Shown here piece after piece: positions 1-6,915 of a stretch of DNA of 64,000 bases. Position 1 is the first letter of the stretch. Each line of letters begins with the position of its first letter. The position numbers were made by a program, and so were the translations under genes. The DNA is from Kordia sp039026955 (lineage in GTDB: Bacteria > Bacteroidota > Bacteroidia > Flavobacteriales > Flavobacteriaceae). Location: positions 1-64,000 of the forward strand of contig JBCCLH010000021.1 of assembly GCA_039026955.1 (NCBI GenBank), read 5' to 3'. A model generated the notes under the pieces. That model searched no databases, was not told the DNA's origin, and saw only the letters and a list, made by a program, of their open reading frames with translations.

Positions 1-1
1 C

Positions 2-985
2 AATGGCGGCGCAATACAAATCACTGGAACGACAGATACTACGGCAACTATTTGTGTTGGCGAAGGAACTGATGATTTAATCCCAGTAGAATTTGTAGAT
101 ATGAATGTATTATCAGGCGATAATGCTACTTGGGTAATCACTGATCAGGCAACAGGAGACATCTTAGGAACTCCAGCAATGCAACCAGCAGGTGGATTTA
201 GTCTAGAAGGTGCCCCAACAGGAATTTGTGACATTTGGTACTTACGCTACACAGGAGACATTGGATTAACAACCGCAACCAACGTTTCTGATTTAAGCGG
301 CTGTTTTGATTTATCGAATCCAATCTCAGTGACAAGAAACGCTGTAAACGGAGGCGCAATACAAATTACAGGAACAACAGACACAACTACAATGATCTGT
401 GTTGGCGAAGGTGTAGACGATTTGATCCCTGTAGAATTTGTAGATACAAATGTATTATCAGGAGATAATGCTACGTGGGTGATCACAGATCAAGCAACTG
501 GAATGATCTTAGGAACGCCAGCAACACAACCAGCAGGTGGATTTAATCTTGAAGGAGCTGTAGCAGGAATATGTGATATCTGGTACTTACGTTACACAGG
601 AGATATTGGATTAACAACCGCAACGAACGTATCTGATTTAAGCGGCTGTTTTGATTTATCAAATCCAATTTCAGTGACTAGACTTACAGGAACTGCTTGT
701 GACGCGTTGAGTGTTGAAGATTTTGATTCAGTATTTAAATTCAATGTATTCCCAAATCCTGCGAAAGGAACTGTAAATATTAATCTCGATAACGATTCAC
801 GTGGGTTAACGTTAGACATTCAACTTATTGATATGCTAGGGAAGCGAGTTTATAAAACAGAATTCTCTAACCAAAATCAAATGAGAATAGATGTGAGTAA
901 TTTACAAAATGGAACTTATTTTATAAATATCACAGATATGGAATCTGGAAGAAATACGGTAAAACGTTTAATTGTAAACAATTAA
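2..985 (+). CDS. T9SS C-terminal sorting domain protein with 115-aa repeats (5' partial)
   Basis: The reading frame is open at the left edge, so this is the C-terminal part of a larger secreted protein. It contains tandem repeats of 115 residues (345 bp period: the NGGAIQITGTTD segment recurs at base 2 and base 347). Each repeat carries an ICVGEG segment, a CDIWYLRYTGDIGL segment and a GCFDLSNPISVTR end, so cysteines are regularly spaced. The last 80 or so residues (VFPNPAKGTVNI, then LIDMLGKRVY, then NGTYFINI and a basic KRLIVNN end) form a typical type A type IX secretion sorting domain, which directs the protein through the outer membrane for anchoring or release. The function of the repeats is unknown; an adhesin or gliding-related surface protein is possible. 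The repeats are nearly identical at DNA level, suggesting recent duplication. Confidence 0.9.
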   Translation, partial: NGGAIQITGTTDTTATICVGEGTDDLIPVEFVDMNVLSGDNATWVITDQATGDILGTPAMQPAGGFSLEGAPTGICDIWYLRYTGDIGLTTATNVSDLSGCFDLSNPISVTRNAVNGGAIQITGTTDTTTMICVGEGVDDLIPVEFVDTNVLSGDNATWVITDQATGMILGTPATQPAGGFNLEGAVAGICDIWYLRYTGDIGLTTATNVSDLSGCFDLSNPISVTRLTGTACDALSVEDFDSVFKFNVFPNPAKGTVNINLDNDSRGLTLDIQLIDMLGKRVYKTEFSNQNQMRIDVSNLQNGTYFINITDMESGRNTVKRLIVNN

Positions 986-1010
986 CCCAATCCAAATTTG
1001 ATAAAAAAAG

Positions 1011-1034
1011 AGCATCCTTCGGGGTGCTTTTTTT
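1011..1034. terminator. Bidirectional intrinsic terminator between convergent genes
   Basis: AGCATCC-TTCG-GGGTGCT hairpin with a UUCG loop, A-tract on the left and T-tract on the right. It serves the T9SS gene on the plus strand and overlaps the last bases of the alkB-like gene on the minus strand. Confidence 0.85.
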
Positions 1035-1644
1035 ATGCTATAATGCGAAAAGTAATGTTGATGCGACCGTTTATTTTTCGAGCTGTTTTTGGAATTTGAT
1101 GCAACCATTTGTGTTGGGTTTCACCTTTCATCAACAGTAAACTTCCGTGTTGTAGTAAAATTTTATGTTTCAAGCTTTTATCTGTGCGATGTTTGAGATG
1201 AAAAAAACGTTCTTGCCCAAAACTCAGTGAAGCTATGATCGGATTGACGCCCAATTCTTTTTCGTTATCAGCATGCCAACCGTTGCTGTCTTTTCCGTCT
1301 CTGTAATAGTTGAGTAGCATGGTTGTAAAATTTGCCTGAGAGGTTTCGTCTACTTTATGTTTTAGCGCTGCTAAAGTTGGCGTTAATGCATGTGGTGTCA
1401 TTTCAATGTTGGAGTAGCTGTACGGTTTTTGATTGGTGCCGTACAAAGCAGTAAGTCGCGGTTGTGCGTATACTTTCCCAAAGACTTTTATGTCGTCTTG
1501 TTGCCAAGGTGTTTCATCGCGTAAGGTTTCAAAAATACGAGTGGCTTCTGTCGGAGCTATAAAATTTGGATAGTAAATGATGTCAGCATCCGGAAGATTC
1601 AGCGGTTGCGGTGTATTATTCGAAAATAAAGAAGCTTGATTCAT
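1033..1644 (-). CDS. AlkB-like 2-oxoglutarate/Fe(II) DNA repair dioxygenase
   Basis: A 203-residue protein of the AlkB family (ALKBH2/3-like size). Members oxidatively remove methyl groups from 1-methyladenine and 3-methylcytosine in DNA or RNA, using Fe(II) and 2-oxoglutarate. Visible motifs: NYYRDGKDSNGWHADNE with the metal ligands H124 and D126, then SFGQERFFHLKHR, then WLHQIP with the third ligand H182, then RINITFR with the two arginines that bind 2-oxoglutarate. The ATG at 1644 is preferred over a GTG one codon upstream. It is divergent from the dipeptidase gene and convergent with the T9SS gene. Cytoplasmic; no signal peptide. Confidence 0.9.
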   Translation of the reverse strand: MNQASLFSNNTPQPLNLPDADIIYYPNFIAPTEATRIFETLRDETPWQQDDIKVFGKVYAQPRLTALYGTNQKPYSYSNIEMTPHALTPTLAALKHKVDETSQANFTTMLLNYYRDGKDSNGWHADNEKELGVNPIIASLSFGQERFFHLKHRTDKSLKHKILLQHGSLLLMKGETQHKWLHQIPKTARKINGRINITFRIIA

Positions 1645-1710
1645 CACATTTTGTATTCAGAATATAAAATTAATCATTATTTTGTCAATAAAGTTTATAA
1701 TACACAGTTC

Positions 1711-2382
1711 ATGCAGAAATTACATTGGCTTTTCCTCTCAATACTACTGCTTTTTACAAGTGGAGATGCACAACTTCCCAAAGGTTTTGTGTATGTAAGA
1801 GCATATATTCCAGATATTACAGTGGAACTGCGTTATTTGTGTTCTGATAATTTTATTGGAACTCATATTGATGGGTATGAAGCAGATAAGTGTATTTTGA
1901 CATTACCCGCGACGTTAGCATTAAAAAAAGTGCAAAAAGCGTTGAAAGAGAAAAACCTAGGAATCAAAGTGTTTGATGCGTACCGACCGCAACGTGCTGT
2001 AGATCATTTTCGTCGTTGGGCAAGAAATCTGAATGATACGTTGATGAAACAAGAATACTATCCTAATGTAGCCAAAAAAGATTTGTTTCGACTTGAATAT
2101 ATTGCCACCAAATCGCGTCATAGTAGTGGAAGTACGGTAGATGTTACCATCATCGACCTGAAAACTAAAAAAGAATTAGACATGGGAAGTGCATTCGATT
2201 TTTTCGGTAAGATTTCGTGGGTTTCCTATCAAAATTTAACAAAAGAACAATTACAAAACCGACAATTATTACAACAAATGATGCTACAAAATGGCTTTCG
2301 GAATTATCCGCAAGAATGGTGGCATTTTACCCTTCGCGGGGAACCGTATCGCGATCAATATTTTGATTTTCCTATAGAATAA
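1711..2382 (+). CDS. VanX-type D-alanyl-D-alanine dipeptidase (M15D), secreted
   Basis: A 223-residue zinc peptidase of family M15D, which hydrolyses D-Ala-D-Ala dipeptide. An N-terminal hydrophobic segment (LFLSILLLFTSGDAQ) looks like a signal peptide, so it should act in the periplasm. Conserved residues are present: R92 in FDAYRPQ, H137 and D144 in SRHSSGSTVD, and E202 and H205 in EWWHF; spacing matches VanX. The start at 1711 is chosen because it places the signal peptide at the N-terminus; the reading frame extends 75 bases upstream from a TTG that is less likely. With no van regulator or ligase nearby, a role in cell-wall dipeptide recycling is more likely than vancomycin resistance. 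Confidence 0.88.
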   Translation: MQKLHWLFLSILLLFTSGDAQLPKGFVYVRAYIPDITVELRYLCSDNFIGTHIDGYEADKCILTLPATLALKKVQKALKEKNLGIKVFDAYRPQRAVDHFRRWARNLNDTLMKQEYYPNVAKKDLFRLEYIATKSRHSSGSTVDVTIIDLKTKKELDMGSAFDFFGKISWVSYQNLTKEQLQNRQLLQQMMLQNGFRNYPQEWWHFTLRGEPYRDQYFDFPIE

Positions 2383-2437
2383 GTTGTTTTTTGTAACTTA
2401 CTAGTTAGTAGTAAATGTCTAATTAAAAAACGAAATT

Positions 2438-2527
2438 ATGTTAGAAAAACTTCAAGAATTCGAAATTGAAAATGCAGAAACAATTACTGGTGGAGCAACA
2501 GCTACCGAATACATTATTTTATTGTAA
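2438..2527 (+). CDS. Small GG-leader peptide (29 aa)
   Basis: A 29-residue peptide whose first 19 residues (MLEKLQEFEIENAETITGG) match the leader of the two peptides at 3084 and 3300 (pattern K-L-x-x-F-E-I-x-N-x-x-x-I-x-G-G). A double glycine ends the leader, as in peptides cut by C39-peptidase ABC exporters. The predicted mature part is ten residues (ATATEYIILL), hydrophobic and cysteine-free. It lies 55 bp downstream of the dipeptidase gene and is followed by a strong terminator at 2597. No exporter or modification enzyme is nearby. The conserved leader supports a real gene; the function is unknown (bacteriocin or signal peptide are possible). Confidence 0.65.
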   Translation: MLEKLQEFEIENAETITGGATATEYIILL

Positions 2528-2596
2528 TTGACACCAACTTCCTAAATACTTTGTGAAGTAAGTTGATACCGTAAAAAACAAAATTCAAGAAAAATG

Positions 2597-2620
2597 AAAA
2601 CGAACTTCGGTTCGTTTTTT
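2597..2620 (+). terminator. Intrinsic terminator after GG-leader peptide
   Basis: AAAACGAAC-TTCG-GTTCGTTTT stem with UUCG loop followed by a run of T. Confidence 0.85.
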
Positions 2621-2671
2621 TTGGTTATAATCATTTCTTTTTAACTCTTCTTGCCAACTGACTAAACATTT

Positions 2672-2704
2672 ATGAATTCACTTTGGTATACAGTGAAGAT
2701 TCAT
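2672..2704 (+). promoter_or_regulatory. Imperfect inverted repeat upstream of lanthipeptide-like gene
   Basis: ATGAATTCACT and AGTGAAGATTCAT form two stacked stems (CACT/AGTG and ATGAAT/ATTCAT) with a three-base bulge, about 90 bases before the peptide start at 2796. It could be an operator or a leader hairpin. It has no T-tract, so it is unlikely to be a terminator. Confidence 0.35.
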
Positions 2705-2795
2705 GAATCGTGGATAATCAGACGCGTTTTTCGAAAGCAAACTAGCTGATTTATAATACATTTAGACTATTATTAACCACATAACATGTTGTCTT

Positions 2796-2966
2796 ATGAA
2801 AAAACGAAATTTAAAGAATTTAGCATTAAACAAGAGTTTGATTTCTAGCGTGCAAGAAGATCAAATCAAAGGACAAGGAACGTTAGATTGCAATACGAAT
2901 ACATCGTACAGATGTCCGCCAAGCTTTATTACGCGCTGTCCTGCATCTCACTGTTATTGTCACTAA
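2796..2966 (+). CDS. Class I lanthipeptide-type precursor peptide (56 aa)
   Basis: A 56-residue peptide starting MKKRNLKNLALNKSLISSV, the basic leader pattern (K-x-L-x-L-x-K-x-x-I-S) of Bacteroidota class I lanthipeptide precursors, also seen in the four peptides at 35.5-38.6 kb. The C-terminal core (about residues 27-56) has five cysteines (C32, C40, C48, C53, C55) and several Thr/Ser, which suits dehydration and thioether ring formation. No LanB dehydratase, LanC cyclase or LanT exporter occurs in the window, so modification would have to be done by enzymes elsewhere. Followed by its own terminator at 2999. The identity as a precursor is based on leader pattern and composition; the modification is inference. 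Confidence 0.7.
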   Translation: MKKRNLKNLALNKSLISSVQEDQIKGQGTLDCNTNTSYRCPPSFITRCPASHCYCH

Positions 2967-2998
2967 TATACGTAGATGTAGCAATCATTTAATTGAGG

Positions 2999-3027
2999 AA
3001 GAGGGAATGAAAATTCCCTCTTTTTTT
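2999..3027 (+). terminator. Intrinsic terminator after lanthipeptide-like gene
   Basis: AAGAGGGAAT-GAAA-ATTCCCTCTT hairpin followed by a T-run. Confidence 0.85.
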
Positions 3028-3083
3028 ATGATGGTATGTATTGTTTTTGTATCTTTTTGATTATGAATTAAATACAGCTAAAA

Positions 3084-3209
3084 ATGATTGACAAATTAAA
3101 AACCTTCGAAATTAAAAACGCATCACAAATTTTAGGCGGAGATATGCACCGCGAGACGTATATTAACCGAAGAAAAAGCGCAGATAAAACGCATAACAAA
3201 ACTTCTTAA
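3084..3209 (+). CDS. Small GG-leader peptide (41 aa)
   Basis: A 41-residue peptide with leader MIDKLKTFEIKNASQILGG, nearly identical to that of the gene at 3300. The predicted mature peptide (22 residues after GG) is strongly basic and polar (DMHRETYINRRKSADKTHNK then TS), without cysteine. It and the 3300 gene form a tandem duplication that includes upstream DNA: a shared TTTTTGTATCTT element lies about 30 bases before each start. No exporter is nearby. Function unknown; an exported signal or bacteriocin-like peptide is a hypothesis. Confidence 0.68.
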   Translation: MIDKLKTFEIKNASQILGGDMHRETYINRRKSADKTHNKTS

Positions 3210-3299
3210 TCTCTGTTATTGTAAAATAATCAAATACAAGTGAATTTTGGGTTGCTTTTTTTTGTATCTTATATGAAATTAACTTAATAAAACTTTAAA

Positions 3300-3452
3300 A
3301 TGATCAACAAGTTACAAGCCTTCGAAATTAACAATACATCACAAATTTTAGGTGGTGAAGATGTTCACGAAATCACTGCTGAGGTGACAGTGAACAAAGC
3401 AAAAAGTACAGATAAAATACACAATAAAATAATACAATACATATCATCATAA
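3300..3452 (+). CDS. Small GG-leader peptide (50 aa)
   Basis: A 50-residue paralogue of the preceding gene: leader MINKLQAFEINNTSQILGG, then a 31-residue tail rich in Lys, Thr, Ser, Ile and acidic residues. The tail shares the K-S-(A/T)-D-K-(T/I)-H-N-K segment with the 3084 peptide, so both leader and mature part are related, with an insertion in this copy. Followed by a UUCG-loop terminator at 3479. No cysteine, so not a lanthipeptide. Function unknown. Confidence 0.68.
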   Translation: MINKLQAFEINNTSQILGGEDVHEITAEVTVNKAKSTDKIHNKIIQYISS

Positions 3453-3478
3453 CAGTCTTAAAAATGTATGTATATATA

Positions 3479-3503
3479 AGCGAGCTTCGGTTCGCTTTTT
3501 TTA
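3479..3503 (+). terminator. Intrinsic terminator after GG-leader peptide pair
   Basis: AAGCGAGC-TTCG-GTTCGCTT hairpin (one G-T pair) with T-run; the same UUCG design follows the other peptide genes. Confidence 0.82.
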
Positions 3504-3510
3504 TGAAAAA

Positions 3511-3575
3511 ATCTAAAAAATTCCAATAATCTAAGTAAGTCTAACGATCTAATCAAGTCTAACAAGTCTAACCAT
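3511..3575 (-). repeat. TTAGAC-type repeat at 3' end of RluA-family gene
   Basis: Read on the minus strand, the module TTAGAC(TTG/TT) occurs several times in series. The last copy overlaps the end of the pseudouridine synthase gene: its TAG (3568-3570) is the stop codon. This is the smallest example of the family also present at 23.5, 30.2, 43.3, 58.9, 59.7 and 61.7 kb. Confidence 0.7.
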
Positions 3576-4458
3576 CCCTAAACTTCAAAAATCGCTTTTC
3601 CTCGCGTGCCAATAAACTTTTAAATTTATTTGGTGGATGGATTGTAAAAGATACGGTTTCTTTCGTTTTTGGATGTGTGAACTCAATGGAAGTCGCGCAC
3701 AAAAACAAGCCTTTTTTATAATTTTCTTCCGTTTTTCCATACAATGGATCGCCCACAATTGGATGCTGAATGCTTGCTAAATGAATTCGTAATTGATGAG
3801 TTCTTCCTGTTTTTGGATATAATTGTACTAAAGAAAGAAATTTATTTTGAAGTGAAGCAACTGTTCGCAACGTTTCATATTGAGTAAATGCTTCTTTATC
3901 TGCTACAGCTGATGTAATTCGCCCTTTGGTGTTCGTTTGACCAATTACAATGGCTTGATAGGTTTTTTGAATTTGTTGTTGTTCAAATTGTTGATACAGA
4001 TTTCGTTGGGAACTTTTGGTTTTTGCGATGATCAAAATCCCGCTTGTCGGATTGTCCAAACGATGTACAGCTCTCGGATAGTGCAAAGCATCAATTGCTG
4101 TAGAAGGTTTCAAGTTGTGCGGCAAGGCATTTTCAATCGTTTTAAAATAGTTGCCGTTGGTAGGAAATCCCGCAGGTTTGTTCATCACAGCAATTTCGTC
4201 ATCTTCAAATAAAACAGGAATCTCGATCTTGAAAATCTTCTTCGCCACAATTTCTGCTTCATAAATCTCAATGATATCATTTTCATGAAGAAACGTAGCA
4301 GTAGAAGCGACTTTACTATTGATTTTTATAAGTTGTTTTTTAAGTATCTTTTTAAGCGCACTTTTGGTCGCGATGGTATTAAAATTTGACAACTCATATT
4401 CCTGAATACGTACAGGCGTTTCAAGTTTGGAGACAATATGTGTTTCGAGGAGTTTCAA
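3568..4458 (-). CDS. RluA-family pseudouridine synthase
   Basis: A 296-residue RNA pseudouridine synthase, which isomerises specific uridines in rRNA or tRNA. An S4-like RNA-binding region occupies about residues 15-70. The catalytic domain has the HRLDNPTSGI motif with the catalytic Asp (about residue 134), followed by KTYQAIVIG and a C-terminal GRTHQLRIHLASIQHPIVGD motif typical of the RluA/RluC/RluD group. The exact target cannot be told from sequence. It stands alone between the peptide genes and a divergent lipoprotein gene; its stop codon lies in a TTAGAC repeat. Confidence 0.9.
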   Translation of the reverse strand: MKLLETHIVSKLETPVRIQEYELSNFNTIATKSALKKILKKQLIKINSKVASTATFLHENDIIEIYEAEIVAKKIFKIEIPVLFEDDEIAVMNKPAGFPTNGNYFKTIENALPHNLKPSTAIDALHYPRAVHRLDNPTSGILIIAKTKSSQRNLYQQFEQQQIQKTYQAIVIGQTNTKGRITSAVADKEAFTQYETLRTVASLQNKFLSLVQLYPKTGRTHQLRIHLASIQHPIVGDPLYGKTEENYKKGLFLCATSIEFTHPKTKETVSFTIHPPNKFKSLLAREEKRFLKFRDG

Positions 4459-4635
4459 ATACGTTTACATTAAAAAAACATTACAATGACAATACAATAT
4501 TATAAATTCAGCACTAAGCTTTTAACTTTCGTAAAAAATAAATAAAAACTTACAAATATGTGTTATTTTACGGGGAAACCGTAAGTTTTTGACTTCTTTT
4601 TTGGCTACATTTGAAATAATAAATTTTGTAAGATC

Positions 4636-5061
4636 ATGAAAAAAAGAAGTTTTATTTATAGTTTGTTTTGCGCATTCGCAGTATGTATAACTGCATGTTC
4701 TTCAGATGATCTGACCATTGAGGAAATGACCTTAAGCAAATCTGAACAAAAAGCAATTCAAAAATTAGTAACAACCAATTTATCGATTACACAAAAAAAG
4801 CAAGTTACTATTGAGGAGGTAAAGTTAAAGAAAATAGATGATACTTATTATTTGTCTATGAAACATGGCGATCAGGTAACAACCACATTATTAAAAGTTG
4901 AAAATGGTACTACATTAACATATGCAGGAATATCTTGTACTTCAAAGAGTTGCAGTACTACGGATGGTTGTATTCCTGCCAAAGATAAAAAGAAGTGTAC
5001 AAAATGTCCGTGGAGTACAGACTGCACGAAAACAGTAACTTCTGATGAATTGACCGAATAA
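4636..5061 (+). CDS. Hypothetical lipoprotein with Cys-rich C-terminus
   Basis: A 141-residue protein with a lipoprotein signal (AVCITACSSDD, lipobox Cys at about residue 21). After a middle region of alternating polar segments comes a cysteine-rich tail (ISCTSKSCSTTDGC, then KKCTKCPWSTDC; seven cysteines in about 33 residues). The tail could bind metal or form disulfides. I do not recognise the family. It is divergent from the pseudouridine synthase and ends in a terminator shared with the serine hydrolase. Since it neighbours the peptide cluster, a partner or immunity-like role is conceivable but unsupported. Confidence 0.75.
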   Translation: MKKRSFIYSLFCAFAVCITACSSDDLTIEEMTLSKSEQKAIQKLVTTNLSITQKKQVTIEEVKLKKIDDTYYLSMKHGDQVTTTLLKVENGTTLTYAGISCTSKSCSTTDGCIPAKDKKKCTKCPWSTDCTKTVTSDELTE

Positions 5062-5082
5062 AAAATCCCTTTTTTTATATGA

Positions 5083-5123
5083 AAAAAGCACGAATCCAAT
5101 GGTTACTCCAGTTCGTGCTTTTT
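5083..5123. terminator. Bidirectional intrinsic terminator
   Basis: AAAAAGCACGAA and TTCGTGCTTTTT form a 12-bp stem with a 17-base loop between the convergent lipoprotein and serine hydrolase genes. Confidence 0.8.
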
Positions 5124-5140
5124 GATGATATATAGTTAAT

Positions 5141-6796
5141 TTATTTAATCTTTTTAGCCGTTGTTTTTCTTCCGCCTTGATCTAAGGTCAGACTCACTGG
5201 CAATTTGGTTTCAGGATCAATTTCAAAGCTAATGGTCGCAGGCACTACTTTTAAGAAGAAATTATCTTCCGATTCTGCAAACAATTCTGCTCTCGATTGA
5301 TTCGTGGGCAATCCAAAAATTCGGTCACCTTCCACAATAATTTCCAACTCCATATTTGGCATTAATTGATAGGTTCCTGCGTATTTTTGCAAGACTTCTG
5401 CCGACAATTGGATTTCCTTTTTAGGTTCAGGTAATTTTGCATCACTTTCTACACCATTTGATTCAATTCTATTATTTCTATAGATTGCTTTCTTTGTAGG
5501 TCCGTCTGTGAAAATGATTTCCGAAAAACTATCTTCAAAGAAAAAGTGATTTTCTGCAATTGTATACATTTTAAAAGCAGTATTTCCGTCAAAACGCTGA
5601 CTGTACAATTGCTTGCCTTTTCGTGTGATGGCACGCAGTGAACCGTCGTCAAACATATACGATCCTACCCATTTTTCTAACTGATCTTTGCTAAGTGTAA
5701 TGGCGTCTTCTTTTTTTGGATATGGTTTTCCAATTGTCATCGCCGCAACTTTATACGCAATATCTGTTGGCGAAATACAATCACAATTGGTCAAAATAAT
5801 GACATATACATTTTCACTTGGCACGTACACACCTTGCGACGTAAATCCGAAGATTCCGCCGCCATGTTCAATCATAGGAACACCTTGGATTTTTGTGGTA
5901 GACCAACCGTATCCGTAATTGATATTATTTCCATTATCGATCGTGTAATTGGTGAATGCTTTTTCGGTATTTTCTTTCGAAATCAATTTGTGATTGCGAA
6001 TGGCAGTATTCCATCTAAATAAATCATCTACGGTAGACATTAATGAACCTGCTGCATACGGAATGTTCATGCTGAGATATTCTGCATTGGCATATCCATT
6101 TTCGCCTCCTTGATAGCCGGAAGCTCTATTTTTGATCAATCTCGATTTGCTTCCGTAATACGAGTTTTTCATCTTTAATTTGTCAAAAATGCGCTTCTGT
6201 ACAAACTCTTCGTAGGATTTTCCAGTTATTTTTTCAATGATGTAGCCCAACAAAACATATCCAGAATTGTTATAAAGAAATTGCTCATTCGGTTTAAAAT
6301 CCATCGGTTCGTTTTTAAACGCATCTACCAATTCTTTTACAGATAAATCTTTTCGCGAAAAATCCCTTAGCGTTGGAATGGACGTATAACTGCGAATTCC
6401 AGACGTATGTGTCAGTAAGTGATGAATGGTGATTTTAGTATCTTGGGTAGGATAATCGGGAATGTATTTTGTGATTTCATCCTCTAGCGAAAGCTTTCCT
6501 TCTTCCAATAACATTAAAATTCCAACTGCGGTAAATTGCTTGGAGATGGAACCAATTTCAAAAACATTTTCAGGAATCATATCGATACCGAGTTCCAAGT
6601 TGGCTTTTCCGTAGGCCTTGCGCAAGATGACTTTTCCGTCTTTCGCCACTAAAATAGTCGCACCTGATTGATCCGCTTTGTAGTTTTCTTGCATTAATTG
6701 ATCAATTTCTGTTTCCAGATTTTGCGCATAGTGTAGGGTAGGAACGGAGAGAAACACTAGTAAAAATAGTGCTTTGAGAAGAATTGTGTTTTTCAT
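5141..6796 (-). CDS. Serine hydrolase, class C beta-lactamase/D-Ala-D-Ala peptidase fold
   Basis: A 551-residue exported hydrolase. A signal peptide covers about residues 1-25 (ALFLLVFLSVPTLHYAQ). The beta-lactamase-like domain shows the SxxK nucleophile motif in GSISKQFT, the YxN-type motif in LYNNSGYVLLG, and the third motif as HGGGIFGF. The C-terminal 180 residues form two DUF3471-like beta domains (WVGSYMFDDG and YAGTYQLMPN). Such proteins cleave D-amino acid peptides, esters or beta-lactams; the substrate is unknown. The start at 6796 is chosen for the signal peptide; the frame continues 19 codons upstream. Located downstream of the htpG terminator, so probably its own transcription unit. 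Confidence 0.88.
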   Translation of the reverse strand: MKNTILLKALFLLVFLSVPTLHYAQNLETEIDQLMQENYKADQSGATILVAKDGKVILRKAYGKANLELGIDMIPENVFEIGSISKQFTAVGILMLLEEGKLSLEDEITKYIPDYPTQDTKITIHHLLTHTSGIRSYTSIPTLRDFSRKDLSVKELVDAFKNEPMDFKPNEQFLYNNSGYVLLGYIIEKITGKSYEEFVQKRIFDKLKMKNSYYGSKSRLIKNRASGYQGGENGYANAEYLSMNIPYAAGSLMSTVDDLFRWNTAIRNHKLISKENTEKAFTNYTIDNGNNINYGYGWSTTKIQGVPMIEHGGGIFGFTSQGVYVPSENVYVIILTNCDCISPTDIAYKVAAMTIGKPYPKKEDAITLSKDQLEKWVGSYMFDDGSLRAITRKGKQLYSQRFDGNTAFKMYTIAENHFFFEDSFSEIIFTDGPTKKAIYRNNRIESNGVESDAKLPEPKKEIQLSAEVLQKYAGTYQLMPNMELEIIVEGDRIFGLPTNQSRAELFAESEDNFFLKVVPATISFEIDPETKLPVSLTLDQGGRKTTAKKIK

Positions 6797-6860
6797 GTGT
6801 GATGGTTTTATTTTTTTTGACTGATTGAATATTTGTATGACGACAATATTCACAAATAGT

Positions 6861-6893
6861 TACAAAAAAAGCCGCTTCGTTAAAAGCGGCTTT
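6861..6893 (-). terminator. Intrinsic terminator of htpG
   Basis: AAAGCCGCTT / AAGCGGCTTT 10-bp stem; on the minus strand it is followed by seven T residues, just after the htpG stop. Confidence 0.85.
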
Positions 6894-6915
6894 AAGGTAA
6901 TTATAATTTATGAGT

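Noticed and set aside
1636..1710. N-terminal extension of the VanX-like protein from a TTG
   Set aside because: It would put 25 polar residues before a clear signal peptide; ATG at 1711 is a better start.
1711..2382. Vancomycin resistance determinant
   Set aside because: No vanH, vanA-type ligase or vanRS genes nearby; stand-alone VanX-like dipeptidases are common in Bacteroidota.
3937..4212. Plus-strand frame of 91 codons
   Set aside because: It is antisense to the RluA-family pseudouridine synthase, whose motifs are intact.
5834..6022. Plus-strand frames inside the serine hydrolase gene (also 5688-5918)
   Set aside because: Shadow frames; the opposite strand encodes a full-length family protein.
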